This document shows positions 18,859-27,647 of a stretch of 64,000 nt of DNA, piece by piece (position 1 is the first letter of the stretch; each line of letters starts with the position of its first letter). Both the position numbers and the translations under genes were made by a program. The notes below the pieces were generated by a model. That model was not told the origin of the DNA and ran no database searches. It saw only the letters and a list, made by a program, of their open reading frames with translations. This DNA comes from Pseudarthrobacter sp. NamB4 (GTDB lineage: Bacteria; Actinomycetota; Actinomycetes; Actinomycetales; Micrococcaceae), in the NCBI RefSeq assembly GCF_005796185.1, contig NZ_VAHM01000007.1, positions 62,001 through 126,000 on the forward strand. Reading direction: 5' to 3'.

Positions 18859-19875
18859 CTACCGGCCCTGCACGGACATGGCAATCACCGTCACCGCATG
18901 TTCCACTGCATAGACCGGGTCACGGGAGAGTCCTTTGACCTGGGCGTCGGCCTCGGCCGTGGCCTGGATCGACCGGACCAGGCCCTCCGGCGACCATTGG
19001 CGTACTTCGCGCTGCGCCTGCTCAACCAGCCAGGGCTGCATTCCAAGTTCTGCGGCGATTTGCGCTGAGGATCCGGAAGCACCGGCAACCCTCGCTACGG
19101 TGCGGAGCTTGGCGGCCAGCGCAGCTACCAAGGGAACGGGGTCCGCACCGGTAGCCAGGGCGTGGCGGAGTGTTGAGAGCGCCAAGGGGGCATTGCCGGC
19201 CATTGCCGCGTCGGCGACCTTGAAAGCCGTCGCTTCAATGCGGCCCCCGTAGTACCGGTCCACGATGTCGGTGGTGACAGTGGTGCCCGCGTCGGCGATC
19301 AGCTGGCTGCACGCCGACGCAAGTTCTGACAGATTGGCTCCCACGGCGTTCACGAGGGCCTGGACTGCTTCCTGTTCAATGCGCCTGCCGCCCGCCTTGA
19401 ATTCCGCGGACACGAAGGCTACCTTCTCAGCGTCCTTCTTAAGCGGCTGGCAGTCCACTACAGGCCAGCCCGCCTTCTTCACCGCATCCAGGAGCTTCTT
19501 TCCCCGGGCTCCCCCGCTGTGCCGGAGGACCAGGACAGCGTCGGACTCAGGATGCCCCAGGTAGTCAAGCGCGTCCGCCAGGAAGGCGTCGTTCATGGCC
19601 TCGACGGCTTCGACCTCGATGAGTTTGCTTTCACCGAAAAGGGACGGACTGACCTGCATGAGGAGGGTCCCCGCCTCATAGGCGGCAGCGTTGATGCGGC
19701 TCAGCTCCACGTCCGGCGCTGCTGCCCGTACCTTTGTCCGGATGCTGTCCATCGCCCTGATCCCCAGGTACTCCTCGGGGCCGCTGATCAGGACGATTGA
19801 TGCGGGACTCACATCCCGCCAGGGGGCCGGATTCGATGCCGTGGAACGGGTTGCTCGCTTTTGCACAGCGGCCAT
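18859..19875 (-). CDS. holA: DNA polymerase III subunit delta
   Basis: Clamp-loader delta subunit that opens the sliding clamp. 338 residues; the N-terminal AAA-like domain (IVLISGPEEYLGIRAMD at about 27-43) lacks a Walker A, as normal for delta, and the C-terminal collar domain (LSTLRHALATGADPVPLV) is complete. ATG at 19875. In relatives holA follows comEC directly; here a decayed 3.7-kb segment separates them. Confidence 0.95.
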   Translation of the reverse strand: MAAVQKRATRSTASNPAPWRDVSPASIVLISGPEEYLGIRAMDSIRTKVRAAAPDVELSRINAAAYEAGTLLMQVSPSLFGESKLIEVEAVEAMNDAFLADALDYLGHPESDAVLVLRHSGGARGKKLLDAVKKAGWPVVDCQPLKKDAEKVAFVSAEFKAGGRRIEQEAVQALVNAVGANLSELASACSQLIADAGTTVTTDIVDRYYGGRIEATAFKVADAAMAGNAPLALSTLRHALATGADPVPLVAALAAKLRTVARVAGASGSSAQIAAELGMQPWLVEQAQREVRQWSPEGLVRSIQATAEADAQVKGLSRDPVYAVEHAVTVIAMSVQGR

Positions 19876-20118
19876 CGCGGGTTCCTTCCGGGAAGGTTTG
19901 TGGAGTATCCCAGCCTGCCATGTCCAGCCCTCTGCTCCAAGCTGGAACTGTCATGGCCTTCGTGCTGCTCGTTTTCGGGCAGTGGGTGCCTCAGCGTTTG
20001 CCGTTCGTGGATGGTTCCGTCGTTATGCAGTGATCCAGCAGGGACACGAGGACATGTGACAAGGTCGGAGGCTCCGGCAGACGCAGGCCCATTAAACGGG
20101 TCCTTTGGCTGGGGTGCT
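19876..20118. other. Intergenic stretch upstream of holA, no gene recognised
   Basis: No convincing coding pattern in any frame. It must contain whatever promoter now drives holA, since the normal upstream genes comEA-comEC are cut off. No clear -10/-35 pair could be assigned. Confidence 0.5.
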
Positions 20119-20970
20119 TCAGCAAATGGCCAGGGCGTCACGGAGCATCCGGTAACCCTGTTTCTCGAACTCGTGGTCATCGACCTGGAGAGCCCAGGCG
20201 GCGGTGGAGACAGCTTCGCGCAGCAGCGTTAGGTTCCAGAGCCTGCTCTCCCCTGGATCTGGACCGTATCCTTCGAAAAAGGCACCTGCAGTTCGGGACG
20301 GGAGCGCCATTGCTGCACGGCCAGGCGGCAGAAATCGGTGATGGCCGGCTGAACGCAACCGACCGAAGTCTATGACCCTCAGTTCAGCTCCGTTTATGAG
20401 CCAGTTGCGTGGTTGCCAGTCACCGTGGGTCGGCACGACCGCTACCGGCTCCGGTCGGTATGCGGCGAGTACGGCTCGCACTTGCGCTGCCAGGGGTTTC
20501 TGGATGCGGTTGTGCGTGTCCAGCCAGGCCATCGCCTTAGCCGGAGCTGCGGCCTCGTATCGCAAGTCAGTCCGTACCGTTTGGGAGTGGAATGCACAGG
20601 AGAATTCCCGCTTGCAGGTATGTGTCTGCGTCATGTTCGGCTGCACTTCCCTCTGCAAGGCAACCTTCCAGGTAATCCGTCACCAGGAGGTTTAGAGAGC
20701 GGTCGGCATGTACGAGCCTGGGCGCCCTGTCCTCGCAGGTCCAGACGCCGGTAAAGGACCCGTGCGCGTCTATCTCACGCCCTATGCGGTGATTCGAAGG
20801 TCCCGCAACCTTGACTACGTCTCTGAGCTCCCCGTGCGACACTCGAGCACCGCGGTGTCCGCGAGATTCCAGGAAAGATCATTCAGGAAGCGAACGCCCG
20901 GGAGCCGGGCCTCCACGAACGCAGCTTGTCCGGCACTGAGCCGGTTCCGGTGCCAGGATTGCCCAGCAGG
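20119..20970 (-). pseudogene. Aminoglycoside phosphotransferase (APH) family protein, decayed
   Basis: The kinase core VVPTHGDWQPRNWLI and LRVIDFGRLR (about 20430-20340) is recognisable, but the gene is broken several times. The N-terminal part reads AGQAAFVEARLPGVRFLND in one frame and shifts at about 20843 (a missing G after LADTAVLE); a second shift occurs near 20600 (after DADTYLQAG); around 20340-20290 ITDFCRLAVQQW appears in a third frame between two further shifts. An in-frame TAG at 20973-20971 lies ahead of the N-terminal piece. Such proteins phosphorylate antibiotics or other small molecules; none would be made here. Confidence 0.75.
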
Positions 20971-21105
20971 CTAACGGGTCAGTTCTGGCTCCGATGACCG
21001 CACTTTGGTGGAGACTGTGGCAACCCGTCTTGAACCAGGCCGAGCGGTCCCAAGTTACGTGGGTATCCGCACGGATTCCCACGGACATACCATTGCGGTA
21101 CGGAT

Positions 21106-21557
21106 ATGCTGTCTGGTCCTCACGTCGTCCGCGCGGGTGAAGGTGACATTACCGGAGAGCCTGGACTGCTCGACAGGTACCTTATCGAGAGCGCGGCTTC
21201 CTCCGGACGCGTGGCACTGATGGAACACGTGCTCGCCCCCAAGGCGTTGGCCGCCCCGATGCACAGGCACAGCCGCGAAGACGAATACACGTACGTGCTG
21301 GCCGGCACGCTCGGGGTTATCGGGGAGGTGGCTGAACCTCGCCGACGCTGGCACACCTTCTGGAATGCCGGCGACGACGAACTTCGTGTGTTGGAGATAA
21401 TCGTTTCTGCCGGCATTGAGGCGCTGTTCCGCCGACTCGCCGAGCTGGTGGCGAATACTCCCCGGATACACTTCCCGCTCTGGCGGCCGAGTACGGCACC
21501 GAGGTGGACTTCGAGGCAACGATGCCGCTGGTAGAGCGGCACGGGCTTGTCCTCTGA
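21106..21557 (+). pseudogene. Cupin-domain protein, decayed
   Basis: Begins MLSGPHVVRAGEGD and carries the cupin motif MHRHSREDEYTYVLAGTLG. About 15 residues expected between GVIGE and RWHTFWN are missing (short internal deletion at about 21325-21350). After RRLAEL an extra base at about 21450 shifts the frame; the correct C-terminus (GEYSPDTLPALAAEYG ... VERHGLVL) continues in the next frame to the TGA at 21555-21557. Orthologues are small cupins of unknown substrate. Confidence 0.72.
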
Positions 21558-21693
21558 AGGCAGGTCACCCTACAAGTCAAGAGTCGAGAACCTCACAGTA
21601 TGGATGGTGCAGGGCCGCAGCCGCCGCCCGGGGGAGCCTTACCGCAGGTATCCATCTGTAGGTCTAGGTACATAACGAAGTTGGGGGATTCGC

Positions 21694-22080
21694 ATGATTG
21701 AACTGACAGATAACTTGGCCCGAAAGTTAGGCAGGGCTTCGGCAATACTTATCGGGCTCGCCGGATCAGCCTCGAAAGACTGCGCCTGGTTGCAACGGAA
21801 CTCCGAGCTGCATTCTGAAATACTTAGCCTCCAAACAGAGCTGCGAGAAGGGGCTGCCCGGGTCATGGAAGACCACGACCTATGGGTGCACTTCCGGGCA
21901 GCGCAAACCGTGGGGAACCAGTTAGATGAGCTGTTTCGGCCAGACCGGCCGGCGTCATGGCTTTCAAACCTCCTCCTGCCGCTTCCCCAGTCGTCGCTTC
22001 TAGATCCGGCCGGCGGCAAGGTCTGTGTCGAGGTTCCGATCTGGGCTGCTGGCTTCCTCATCACTCACCAACGGCGCTGA
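21694..22080 (+). CDS. Hypothetical protein
   Basis: 128-residue open frame, ATG preceded by GGGGG seven bases upstream. The first 100 residues look helical (LTDNLARKLGRASAILIGLA and LHSEILSLQTELREGA). No family recognised. Its last 81 bp overlap antisense to the end of the 22000-22470 gene, so the C-terminal part may be fortuitous read-through of a gene that lost its stop codon. Base composition is less GC-rich than the core genes around it. Confidence 0.45.
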   Translation: MIELTDNLARKLGRASAILIGLAGSASKDCAWLQRNSELHSEILSLQTELREGAARVMEDHDLWVHFRAAQTVGNQLDELFRPDRPASWLSNLLLPLPQSSLLDPAGGKVCVEVPIWAAGFLITHQRR

Positions 22081-22470
22081 CTCTTCTTTGGAAGACTGCA
22101 GGGAGCGCCACAGTGCTGCCCCGGCTGCCAGGGCAACCAGTCCAAGGATCCACCACCGGGCTTTGGATGCCGATCGGACAGGCGGGACCGGGACTGGGGC
22201 GGCTTTCGGGCCTACACGCCGCAACCGTTCCTGGAATTGGGGAGTGAGCGTCTCCACACTGCCAGCAAGCTCGTCGGCCAACCTGCGCAACAGCGCCTGA
22301 AGGCGCGGGGAGGCAGTCTCAATCCCTGTATCCAGTCCGGCCACCGCTCTTTGGAGCGCAGCCTGGACCCCGGGCGTGGCCCATTCCCTGCCCTTGCCCA
22401 GCTGACTCATGAGGTTTTCGGAGAGACGATGGAGCCGCTCAGTTTCGGTCATTGTTTCTGATGTGCGCAT
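22000..22470 (-). CDS. Hypothetical single-pass membrane protein
   Basis: 156 residues. A long amphipathic helical N-terminus (about 1-90, LQALLRRLADELAGSVETL), a Pro/Val linker, one membrane segment at about 110-128 (WWILGLVALAAGAALW) and an acidic tail. ATG at 22470 with AAGGAGG six bases upstream, the best start in this patch, which argues that the gene is intact. No function recognised. Confidence 0.65.
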   Translation of the reverse strand: MRTSETMTETERLHRLSENLMSQLGKGREWATPGVQAALQRAVAGLDTGIETASPRLQALLRRLADELAGSVETLTPQFQERLRRVGPKAAPVPVPPVRSASKARWWILGLVALAAGAALWRSLQSSKEESAPLVSDEEASSPDRNLDTDLAAGRI

Positions 22471-22589
22471 GTATGCCTCCTTGATGTGATGGATGATGCC
22501 AGACTAGGGCTGGCAGAAGTGCCGCAACAGGGTCTTTGGAACCGAAACACCGGGACTCTTTGCAAGCGAGATACCCATGACTCCCACGA

Positions 22590-22832
22590 TCACAGGGAGC
22601 CGTAATCGCGCGAATCACTTCGTGAAATGCGTGGACGATGAGAGGCCGCAAGGGCGGCGAGATCGCGGATCAACCGCCGTACCTCATGTTCGCGCCGGCT
22701 GGAAGGCAGACTTTGTTGGGCTGCCCGGGGCCGCTCGAAAGGCTTCTTGGGTGGCCCAGGAACAGGAATTGGGTGTTTGGGCAGTGCCGCGGTACGTGGT
22801 TTCTTAGCCGCCACCGGAATACTCGCGCTCAT
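22590..22832 (-). CDS. Small basic hypothetical protein
   Basis: 80 residues, Pro/Lys/Arg-rich (AKKPRTAALPKHPIPVPGPPKK near the N-terminus, counted in two overlapping halves), followed by a helix REHEVRRLIRDLAALAA. ATG with a GGGGGG run four bases upstream. No homologue recognised and the composition could be chance. Confidence 0.4.
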   Translation of the reverse strand: MSASIPVAAKKPRTAALPKHPIPVPGPPKKPFERPRAAQQSLPSSRREHEVRRLIRDLAALAASHRPRISRSDSRDYGSL

Positions 22833-22890
22833 ACGCCCCCCTTGACCTGATCGGCCCCGGCGATCCTGGCGAAACCCGTTTCAACTGTCG

Positions 22891-23224
22891 GTGATTTCCA
22901 TAATCCGCCCTTGGCTTGCAGCCGGCCATATGCTCAAAGCACTCAAGCAGGAAGACTGCATCACCCGCGCCATTGGTGAGGACCGGACGGTACTCCAAAT
23001 TGTTGGAAGCGACTACGGACAGTTCGACCTCGGCTGGAATCAGGACGACGGTATCGAGGGCGACTCCGATCGTGCCTTTCACCAGACCTTCTTGATCCGG
23101 GCACGATCGAGAAGCCGGGCCTGTATCGGTTCCGGGTCTACTCGCAGGTCGCGACCGGATGAGGGACCTGGTGGTGACCGCAGTCGTCGAACGGTCTCTC
23201 GTGCAGGTTTGGGCGGCAGGATAA
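22891..23224 (+). pseudogene. Remnant of a hypothetical protein, frameshifted
   Basis: The 3' part reads KPGLYRFRVYSQVATG (from 23112), shifts frame at about 23160, and continues RDLVVTAVVERSLVQVWAAG to a TAA at 23222-23224. This ending is characteristic of small beta-rich actinobacterial proteins of unknown function that finish with a 'YLIQVWPA'-like motif. The upstream part is not clearly recognisable. Assigned from pattern memory only. Confidence 0.4.
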
Positions 23225-23281
23225 GTCTGGACGCTTAGAGGATTGGTTTCCCGAGGGGCTGCGCTGGCTCGGTGACCGCAC

Positions 23282-23540
23282 CTAGGTTTGGAGAGCAGCG
23301 GCGAACTTCCAGGACGCATCCGGGGCCGGGGTTGCCCGGAGCCACTGCTCTGCGATCCGGCTGAATGCCGGGTCATCCTCAGCGCTGACAGTTAGCACGT
23401 TCCGGGCCGTGCTGCCGAAGCCGGTGTCCCACGCAGTAAGACGGCCGTGGCCAGCGCGGCAAATTTGACGGCTGCCGGCAACGAGGTCAGAGGCTCCACG
23501 AAGGAAAGCGTCCCTTACGTCGACCCACGGGCGGCGGCAG
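23282..23540 (-). pseudogene. Gene remnant (DUF695-like N-terminal fragment)
   Basis: The minus frame ending at TAG 23284-23282 reads RRPWVDVRDAFLRGASDLV, then GRLTAWDTGFGSTARNVLTV, then EQWLRATPAPDASWKFAAAL. The pattern 'WDTG...L.V.A....L..IAE.WL..AP..D..W.FA' is typical of actinobacterial proteins carrying DUF695-type domains. The fragment has no start codon and ends right after the W-x-FA motif, so it is a truncated piece abutting the broken comEC end. Confidence 0.4.
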
Positions 23541-23546
23541 ATGGGG

Positions 23547-25570
23547 CTACCTGCTGGTTCTGCTCCAGGCCCCCTCCGGAGGACGGGAAAGGATTTGTCG
23601 GTGCTTAGTGACGGGCCGGAAGCCGCGACGCGCCGCGGATTTTGTGAACCGTGATCCCATGACTTCCAGGAGCATGACTACGCGCCCGTGCAAGGCAAGA
23701 ACAGCTGCGGCAAGCCGTCCTGGATGCGCCCCAGCCCAGACAACCGCGAACGTGAGCACTGACAGCAGCAGCATGGTCAGCAGGCCTGGAACGCCCTCGG
23801 GCCATGGGAGGGATGCGCCCGGAAGCTGCGAAGTGAACCTGGCGGTCGCGGCCACTCCGCCGCTGAAGGTTCCAGCAACACCAATCAGTGCTGTTGCTGC
23901 CCACGGGGCCAAAGGCACCAGCGGCACCGCTGCGGTTCCCAGCAGCGTCACGGGTGCAACCAGCGGTGAAGCAATGACGTTTGCCAGCAGGGAGTACGTG
24001 GAGAACTGGGGCTGCAGCAGCACGGTGACCGGCCGCACAGCAGTTGCGCGGACAACGGGACAGCAACGGCCGCAGCCACCCAGCGCGGAATGACCAGCGG
24101 CACCCAGTCGATGATTTGCCGGCCCAGGATGATGATCCCCAGGGTAGCCAGGACGGACAGGAGGAATCCGAAACTGGACCCCAGCCCGGGATCGGCCAGC
24201 AGCAGGCCGATCACAGCAAGGCACAAAAAGCTCAATCCACGCCCGGACCTCCCGCTGGCCAGCGCGATAACGGACACCACACCCATGAGGGCTGCGCGCA
24301 GGACGCTCGCATCGGGCCCCACAAGAACCACGAACAGGCACAGGCCAGCTCCCGCCAGCACGGCTGCCGGCACGCGTGGCAGCCGCAAGCTTCGGCACCC
24401 CAACAGAAGCGCCCCGAGGACCAGGCTGCAGTTGGCCCCGCTGACAGCAGTCAAGTGAGTCATGCCCACGTTTTTCATGGCAGCTTTCAACCCCTCATCC
24501 AAGGCGCTGGTATCTCCTGTGACCATACCCGGGAGCAGGCCGCGGGGATCGGGGGCGAGGAAAGACGCCGCGGCGACAAAACGTTCCCGCAGCTCCCTGA
24601 CTGCTCCCTGCAGCATTGCTGTTGAACCGGGATGTCCGGCCGCAACTGACCCAGGCCCGGAGGAGGCAGTGAGGACGGCCGCCTCCTCTCTCCCGGGATC
24701 AGGGGGCCGCAGCTTCCCTGTCACACGGACCAGCTGGCCCGGCACCAACGAGGCCCAACCGCCGCTGCCCATGACCACCATCTGCGCCCGGGTGCGGAGC
24801 TGCACGCCACCGGTGCTGATGTCCCGGGTCCGGACGGGTACCGACCAGCGGGCTGGCGGGCCAGCCTGGTTCGGCGCAGTCAGGGCACGGGGGATCCCGC
24901 CGACCTCAACTACGGCCACCACTGATTTTCCTGCCGCAACCGCCTCTGACAGGGGGCCTTCGAAGCGATGGGTGGACGCCACCGCCGAGTGCGCTGCCGC
25001 GGCCGCTGCAAGGAAGAACGCTGCCGCCCCCGTGGCGAGGAAGCTCCGCCGGGCCGAACTTTGGCCCGTCATCCCCGCACTCGGCCGCCGGCGACAGCCG
25101 GGTGAGGGCTGCCGGCGTGCACGGCAAAGCAAGAGCACGGCAAAGGCGATCAGTGCACAGCACAGCCCGGCCAACGGGGCCGGCTGCAGCCAGAGCCCGG
25201 CGATTGACGCGCCCCAGACTGCTGCCGCGGGCAGGGCGAGCCGCACATCTGTACGACGGCGCGGTGTGTCTTTGCCCGCTACGGCACTGTTCCCCGCCAA
25301 TTCCGCCACCGCTGCTTTCCATACGGTTTCCAGCGGCCGGGTCCACTGACTCCGGAGCCGGCGCAGGGAGGCAGCAGGCAGCGTCAGGGTTCGACGGCGG
25401 CCTGCAGCAGATGCGGAGCGGACCTGCGGGACGCCGGCAGCATCGGGGAGGAGGCCGGCTGCAGTCTCCTGCTCCACCACAGTCCGGGGCGCAGCTGCCT
25501 CGCCTTTAACCGCCGCCTCCACATAACGGTTCCAGGGACTCGTGCGGGAGGTTCCGCTGCCGCTACCCAT
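23547..25570 (-). pseudogene. comEC: ComEC/Rec2 competence channel, frameshifted and truncated
   Basis: ComEC forms the membrane channel for DNA uptake in transformation. The ATG at 25570 starts a normal N-terminus with membrane segments and the competence domain (MTHLTAVSGANCSLVLGALL, counted from the conserved H-x-x-A-V-S-G-x-N motif near 24465). At about 24033 the reading frame breaks after LSAQLLCG; the expected continuation PVTVLLQPQFSTYSLLANV lies one frame over and runs to a TAG at 23547. After GSRFTK the sequence no longer resembles ComEC, and the metallo-beta-lactamase domain usual in Arthrobacter ComEC is absent. Two independent lesions make a functional channel unlikely. Confidence 0.85.
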
Positions 25571-25594
25571 TGGAGCAGCCTGCCGAATCCCTGG

Positions 25595-26548
25595 TCACAC
25601 CGTCACCAGCGGCAGCAACGCTTCGAGCATCTTGGGTCCTACCCCGTCCACCGCATCCAACTCCTGTACGCTGCTGAACTTACCGTGTTCCTTGCGCCAG
25701 TCCACGATGCGCTGGGCGAGCACCGGGCCAACCTTCGGCAGGGCATCCAGTTCGTCCACGCCCGCCGTATTGAGGTTTACTTTCGCCCCTCCCGGTGTCC
25801 CGCCCTCGCCAGCCAGGCCTGCCCCACCCTGGGCTTCCCCCTCCTGGCCACCGGCGTCCGGGCCGGCCACGGTTTCTTCCTCCCCTTCCCGCGGAACGTG
25901 GATCTTTTGCCCGTCCTGCACAACAAGGGCGAGGTTCAGCCGGTTCAGGTCGGCTCCGGGGACACCACCTCCGGCTGCAGAAATAGCGTCATGGACCCGG
26001 CTTCCTGCCGCCAGCCTAACCACGCCGGGGCTGGCAACCGCCCCGGCGACATGGACCACGACAGCCCCGGCGGGTACAGCATCCCCTGAGGGGTCGTCCG
26101 TCCCGGCTTGGTCGTCGGTCCCGGCTTGGTCACCGGTCCCAGCGCTTTCCGCAACTGCGCTTCCCACTGGCCCGCCAGGTGCCGCGCCCCCGGTGCTGAC
26201 GCCGCTGAGCGGCAGGATTTCGGGCCGCCCGGAGGCCGCCTGCCACCAGAACCACGCCCCGGCAAGAACGGCAAGGATGCCTAGGAAGACCGAAAGGCGC
26301 AGCCCCACCCGCCACCGAAGGACCGGACCTGCTGCGGCAGGAGCGGCGGGATCAGCGTCCCGCCCGGGCTTGGCTGGTGCGTCCCGGGAACTGGCCGCGC
26401 CATCAGCCGTCTGGCCCCGGTATACGAAGGGCTCGTTCCCGTCGCCCTCCAGCAGCAGCCCCCGGGCTGATTCGCCGAGCGCGGCCTGGAGGCGGTTCCT
26501 GGCATGGCGCGCCGGAGGACCTGCTGCTCCAGCGTCCCGGCGTGCCAT
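25595..26548 (-). CDS. comEA: ComEA family DNA-binding competence protein
   Basis: DNA receptor of the transformation apparatus. 317 residues: cytoplasmic N-terminus (about 1-80), one membrane segment (about 84-104, LRLSVFLGILAVLAGAWFWW), a Gly/Thr/Asp-rich linker with repeated AGTDDQ units, an SLBB domain (VVHVAGAVASPGVVRL, about 155-215) and a C-terminal double helix-hairpin-helix (VNLNTAGVDELDALP ... VDGVGPKML, about 255-317). ATG at 26548. The gene is intact although its partner comEC, 24 bp downstream, is broken. Confidence 0.93.
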   Translation of the reverse strand: MARRDAGAAGPPARHARNRLQAALGESARGLLLEGDGNEPFVYRGQTADGAASSRDAPAKPGRDADPAAPAAAGPVLRWRVGLRLSVFLGILAVLAGAWFWWQAASGRPEILPLSGVSTGGAAPGGPVGSAVAESAGTGDQAGTDDQAGTDDPSGDAVPAGAVVVHVAGAVASPGVVRLAAGSRVHDAISAAGGGVPGADLNRLNLALVVQDGQKIHVPREGEEETVAGPDAGGQEGEAQGGAGLAGEGGTPGGAKVNLNTAGVDELDALPKVGPVLAQRIVDWRKEHGKFSSVQELDAVDGVGPKMLEALLPLVTV

Positions 26549-26596
26549 AGCTTCAGGCTAGAAACACCCGGACGGACCCAACAGGCCAGCTGGCTG

Positions 26597-27583
26597 CTAT
26601 GTGGAAAGCCCGGCCGAAAGACTGCCGGCACCGGTCGGTTCCTCCCCGACGATCACGGCCAGGACCCCCAGCCCCGCGTGGGCGGCAAGGACCGCGGGAA
26701 GTGAGCTGATTTGGGCGGGAGGGCAGCCGGGCAAAGCTGCCGCCAGCCGTCCGGCCAGGCCTGCTGCCTCCTCGGGATTCCCGAAATGGTGAACTGCGAG
26801 GCGGACCGCCGAAGCCGGGCGGGCGGAAGCATCGGCGGCGACGATCTCCTCCAGCCGGGACACGGCCCTGGCGGTAGACCGCACCTTCTCCAGCGGGACA
26901 ATCCGGCCGCCGTCGAGGGCCAGGATGGGCTTGATGGACAGCATCGTCCCGAGCAGCGACGCCGCCGCGCCGATGCGTCCCCCGCGGCGTAGTTGTTCGA
27001 GGCTGGGCACATAGAAGTACACGTTGGTGCGGGCTGCCTGGCTGGCTGCGGCAGCGGCAACCGCTGCAGCGCCACCGCCGCCGGCAGCTGCACGGACGCC
27101 CGCCTGGACGGCCAAACCCTGTGCCATCCCCACCGTCCGGGAGTCAACAACCTCCACCGGGATGTCCACCCGCGCTGCGGCCAGCCGGGCTGCGTCTGCC
27201 GTGCCCGAGAGTTCGCCGGAGATCTGGACCGAAACCACAGCCTCGAAGCCCCGTCGACGGGCGGTCCGGTAGGCCTGCTCAAACTGTCCCGGTGAGGGCC
27301 GGGACGTCTTCACCGGTGTTCCACTGGCCAGGGCCAGTGCGATGGTTTCGGAAATGTCGTCCTCGCCCTCGCCGTAAATCTCCTCGCCCACCATCACGGG
27401 CATGGGAATCACCGTGAGGACGCCGTCTCCGGAAAGCGCGGCCACCCATTCCCGGGGCAGCGCAGCGGCGGAATCGGTCACCACTGCAGTACGGACGACG
27501 GCGGCTCCGGACTTGGGCGCGGAGCGAAGGCCCGTTATTCGTGCACGGAACCACGCCCAGGCTGCTGCATTGGCGTCCTGCAC
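26597..27583 (-). CDS. DegV family (fatty-acid-binding) protein
   Basis: DegV/FakB-like proteins bind fatty acids and present them to fatty-acid kinase in characterised Firmicutes. 328 residues; the N-terminal TAVVTDSAAALP (about 32-43) and GTPVKTSRPSPGQF, plus SVQISGELSGTADAAR and RRGGRIG, are diagnostic. GTG at 27583. Lies between leuS and comEA on the same strand, the usual actinobacterial order. The annotated partner kinase is not in the window. Confidence 0.92.
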   Translation of the reverse strand: MQDANAAAWAWFRARITGLRSAPKSGAAVVRTAVVTDSAAALPREWVAALSGDGVLTVIPMPVMVGEEIYGEGEDDISETIALALASGTPVKTSRPSPGQFEQAYRTARRRGFEAVVSVQISGELSGTADAARLAAARVDIPVEVVDSRTVGMAQGLAVQAGVRAAAGGGGAAAVAAAAASQAARTNVYFYVPSLEQLRRGGRIGAAASLLGTMLSIKPILALDGGRIVPLEKVRSTARAVSRLEEIVAADASARPASAVRLAVHHFGNPEEAAGLAGRLAAALPGCPPAQISSLPAVLAAHAGLGVLAVIVGEEPTGAGSLSAGLST

Positions 27584-27647
27584 GCGGCCTCCTGAAGGTC
27601 ATCGGGCCGCCGGAGCTGTTCCGGCGGCGGGGTCCCGGCGTGGCTGC

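Noticed and set aside
19876..23546. Mobile element or defence island in the decayed patch
   Set aside because: No transposase, integrase, nuclease, methyltransferase or terminal repeat could be identified; the contents are pseudogenes and small ORFs.
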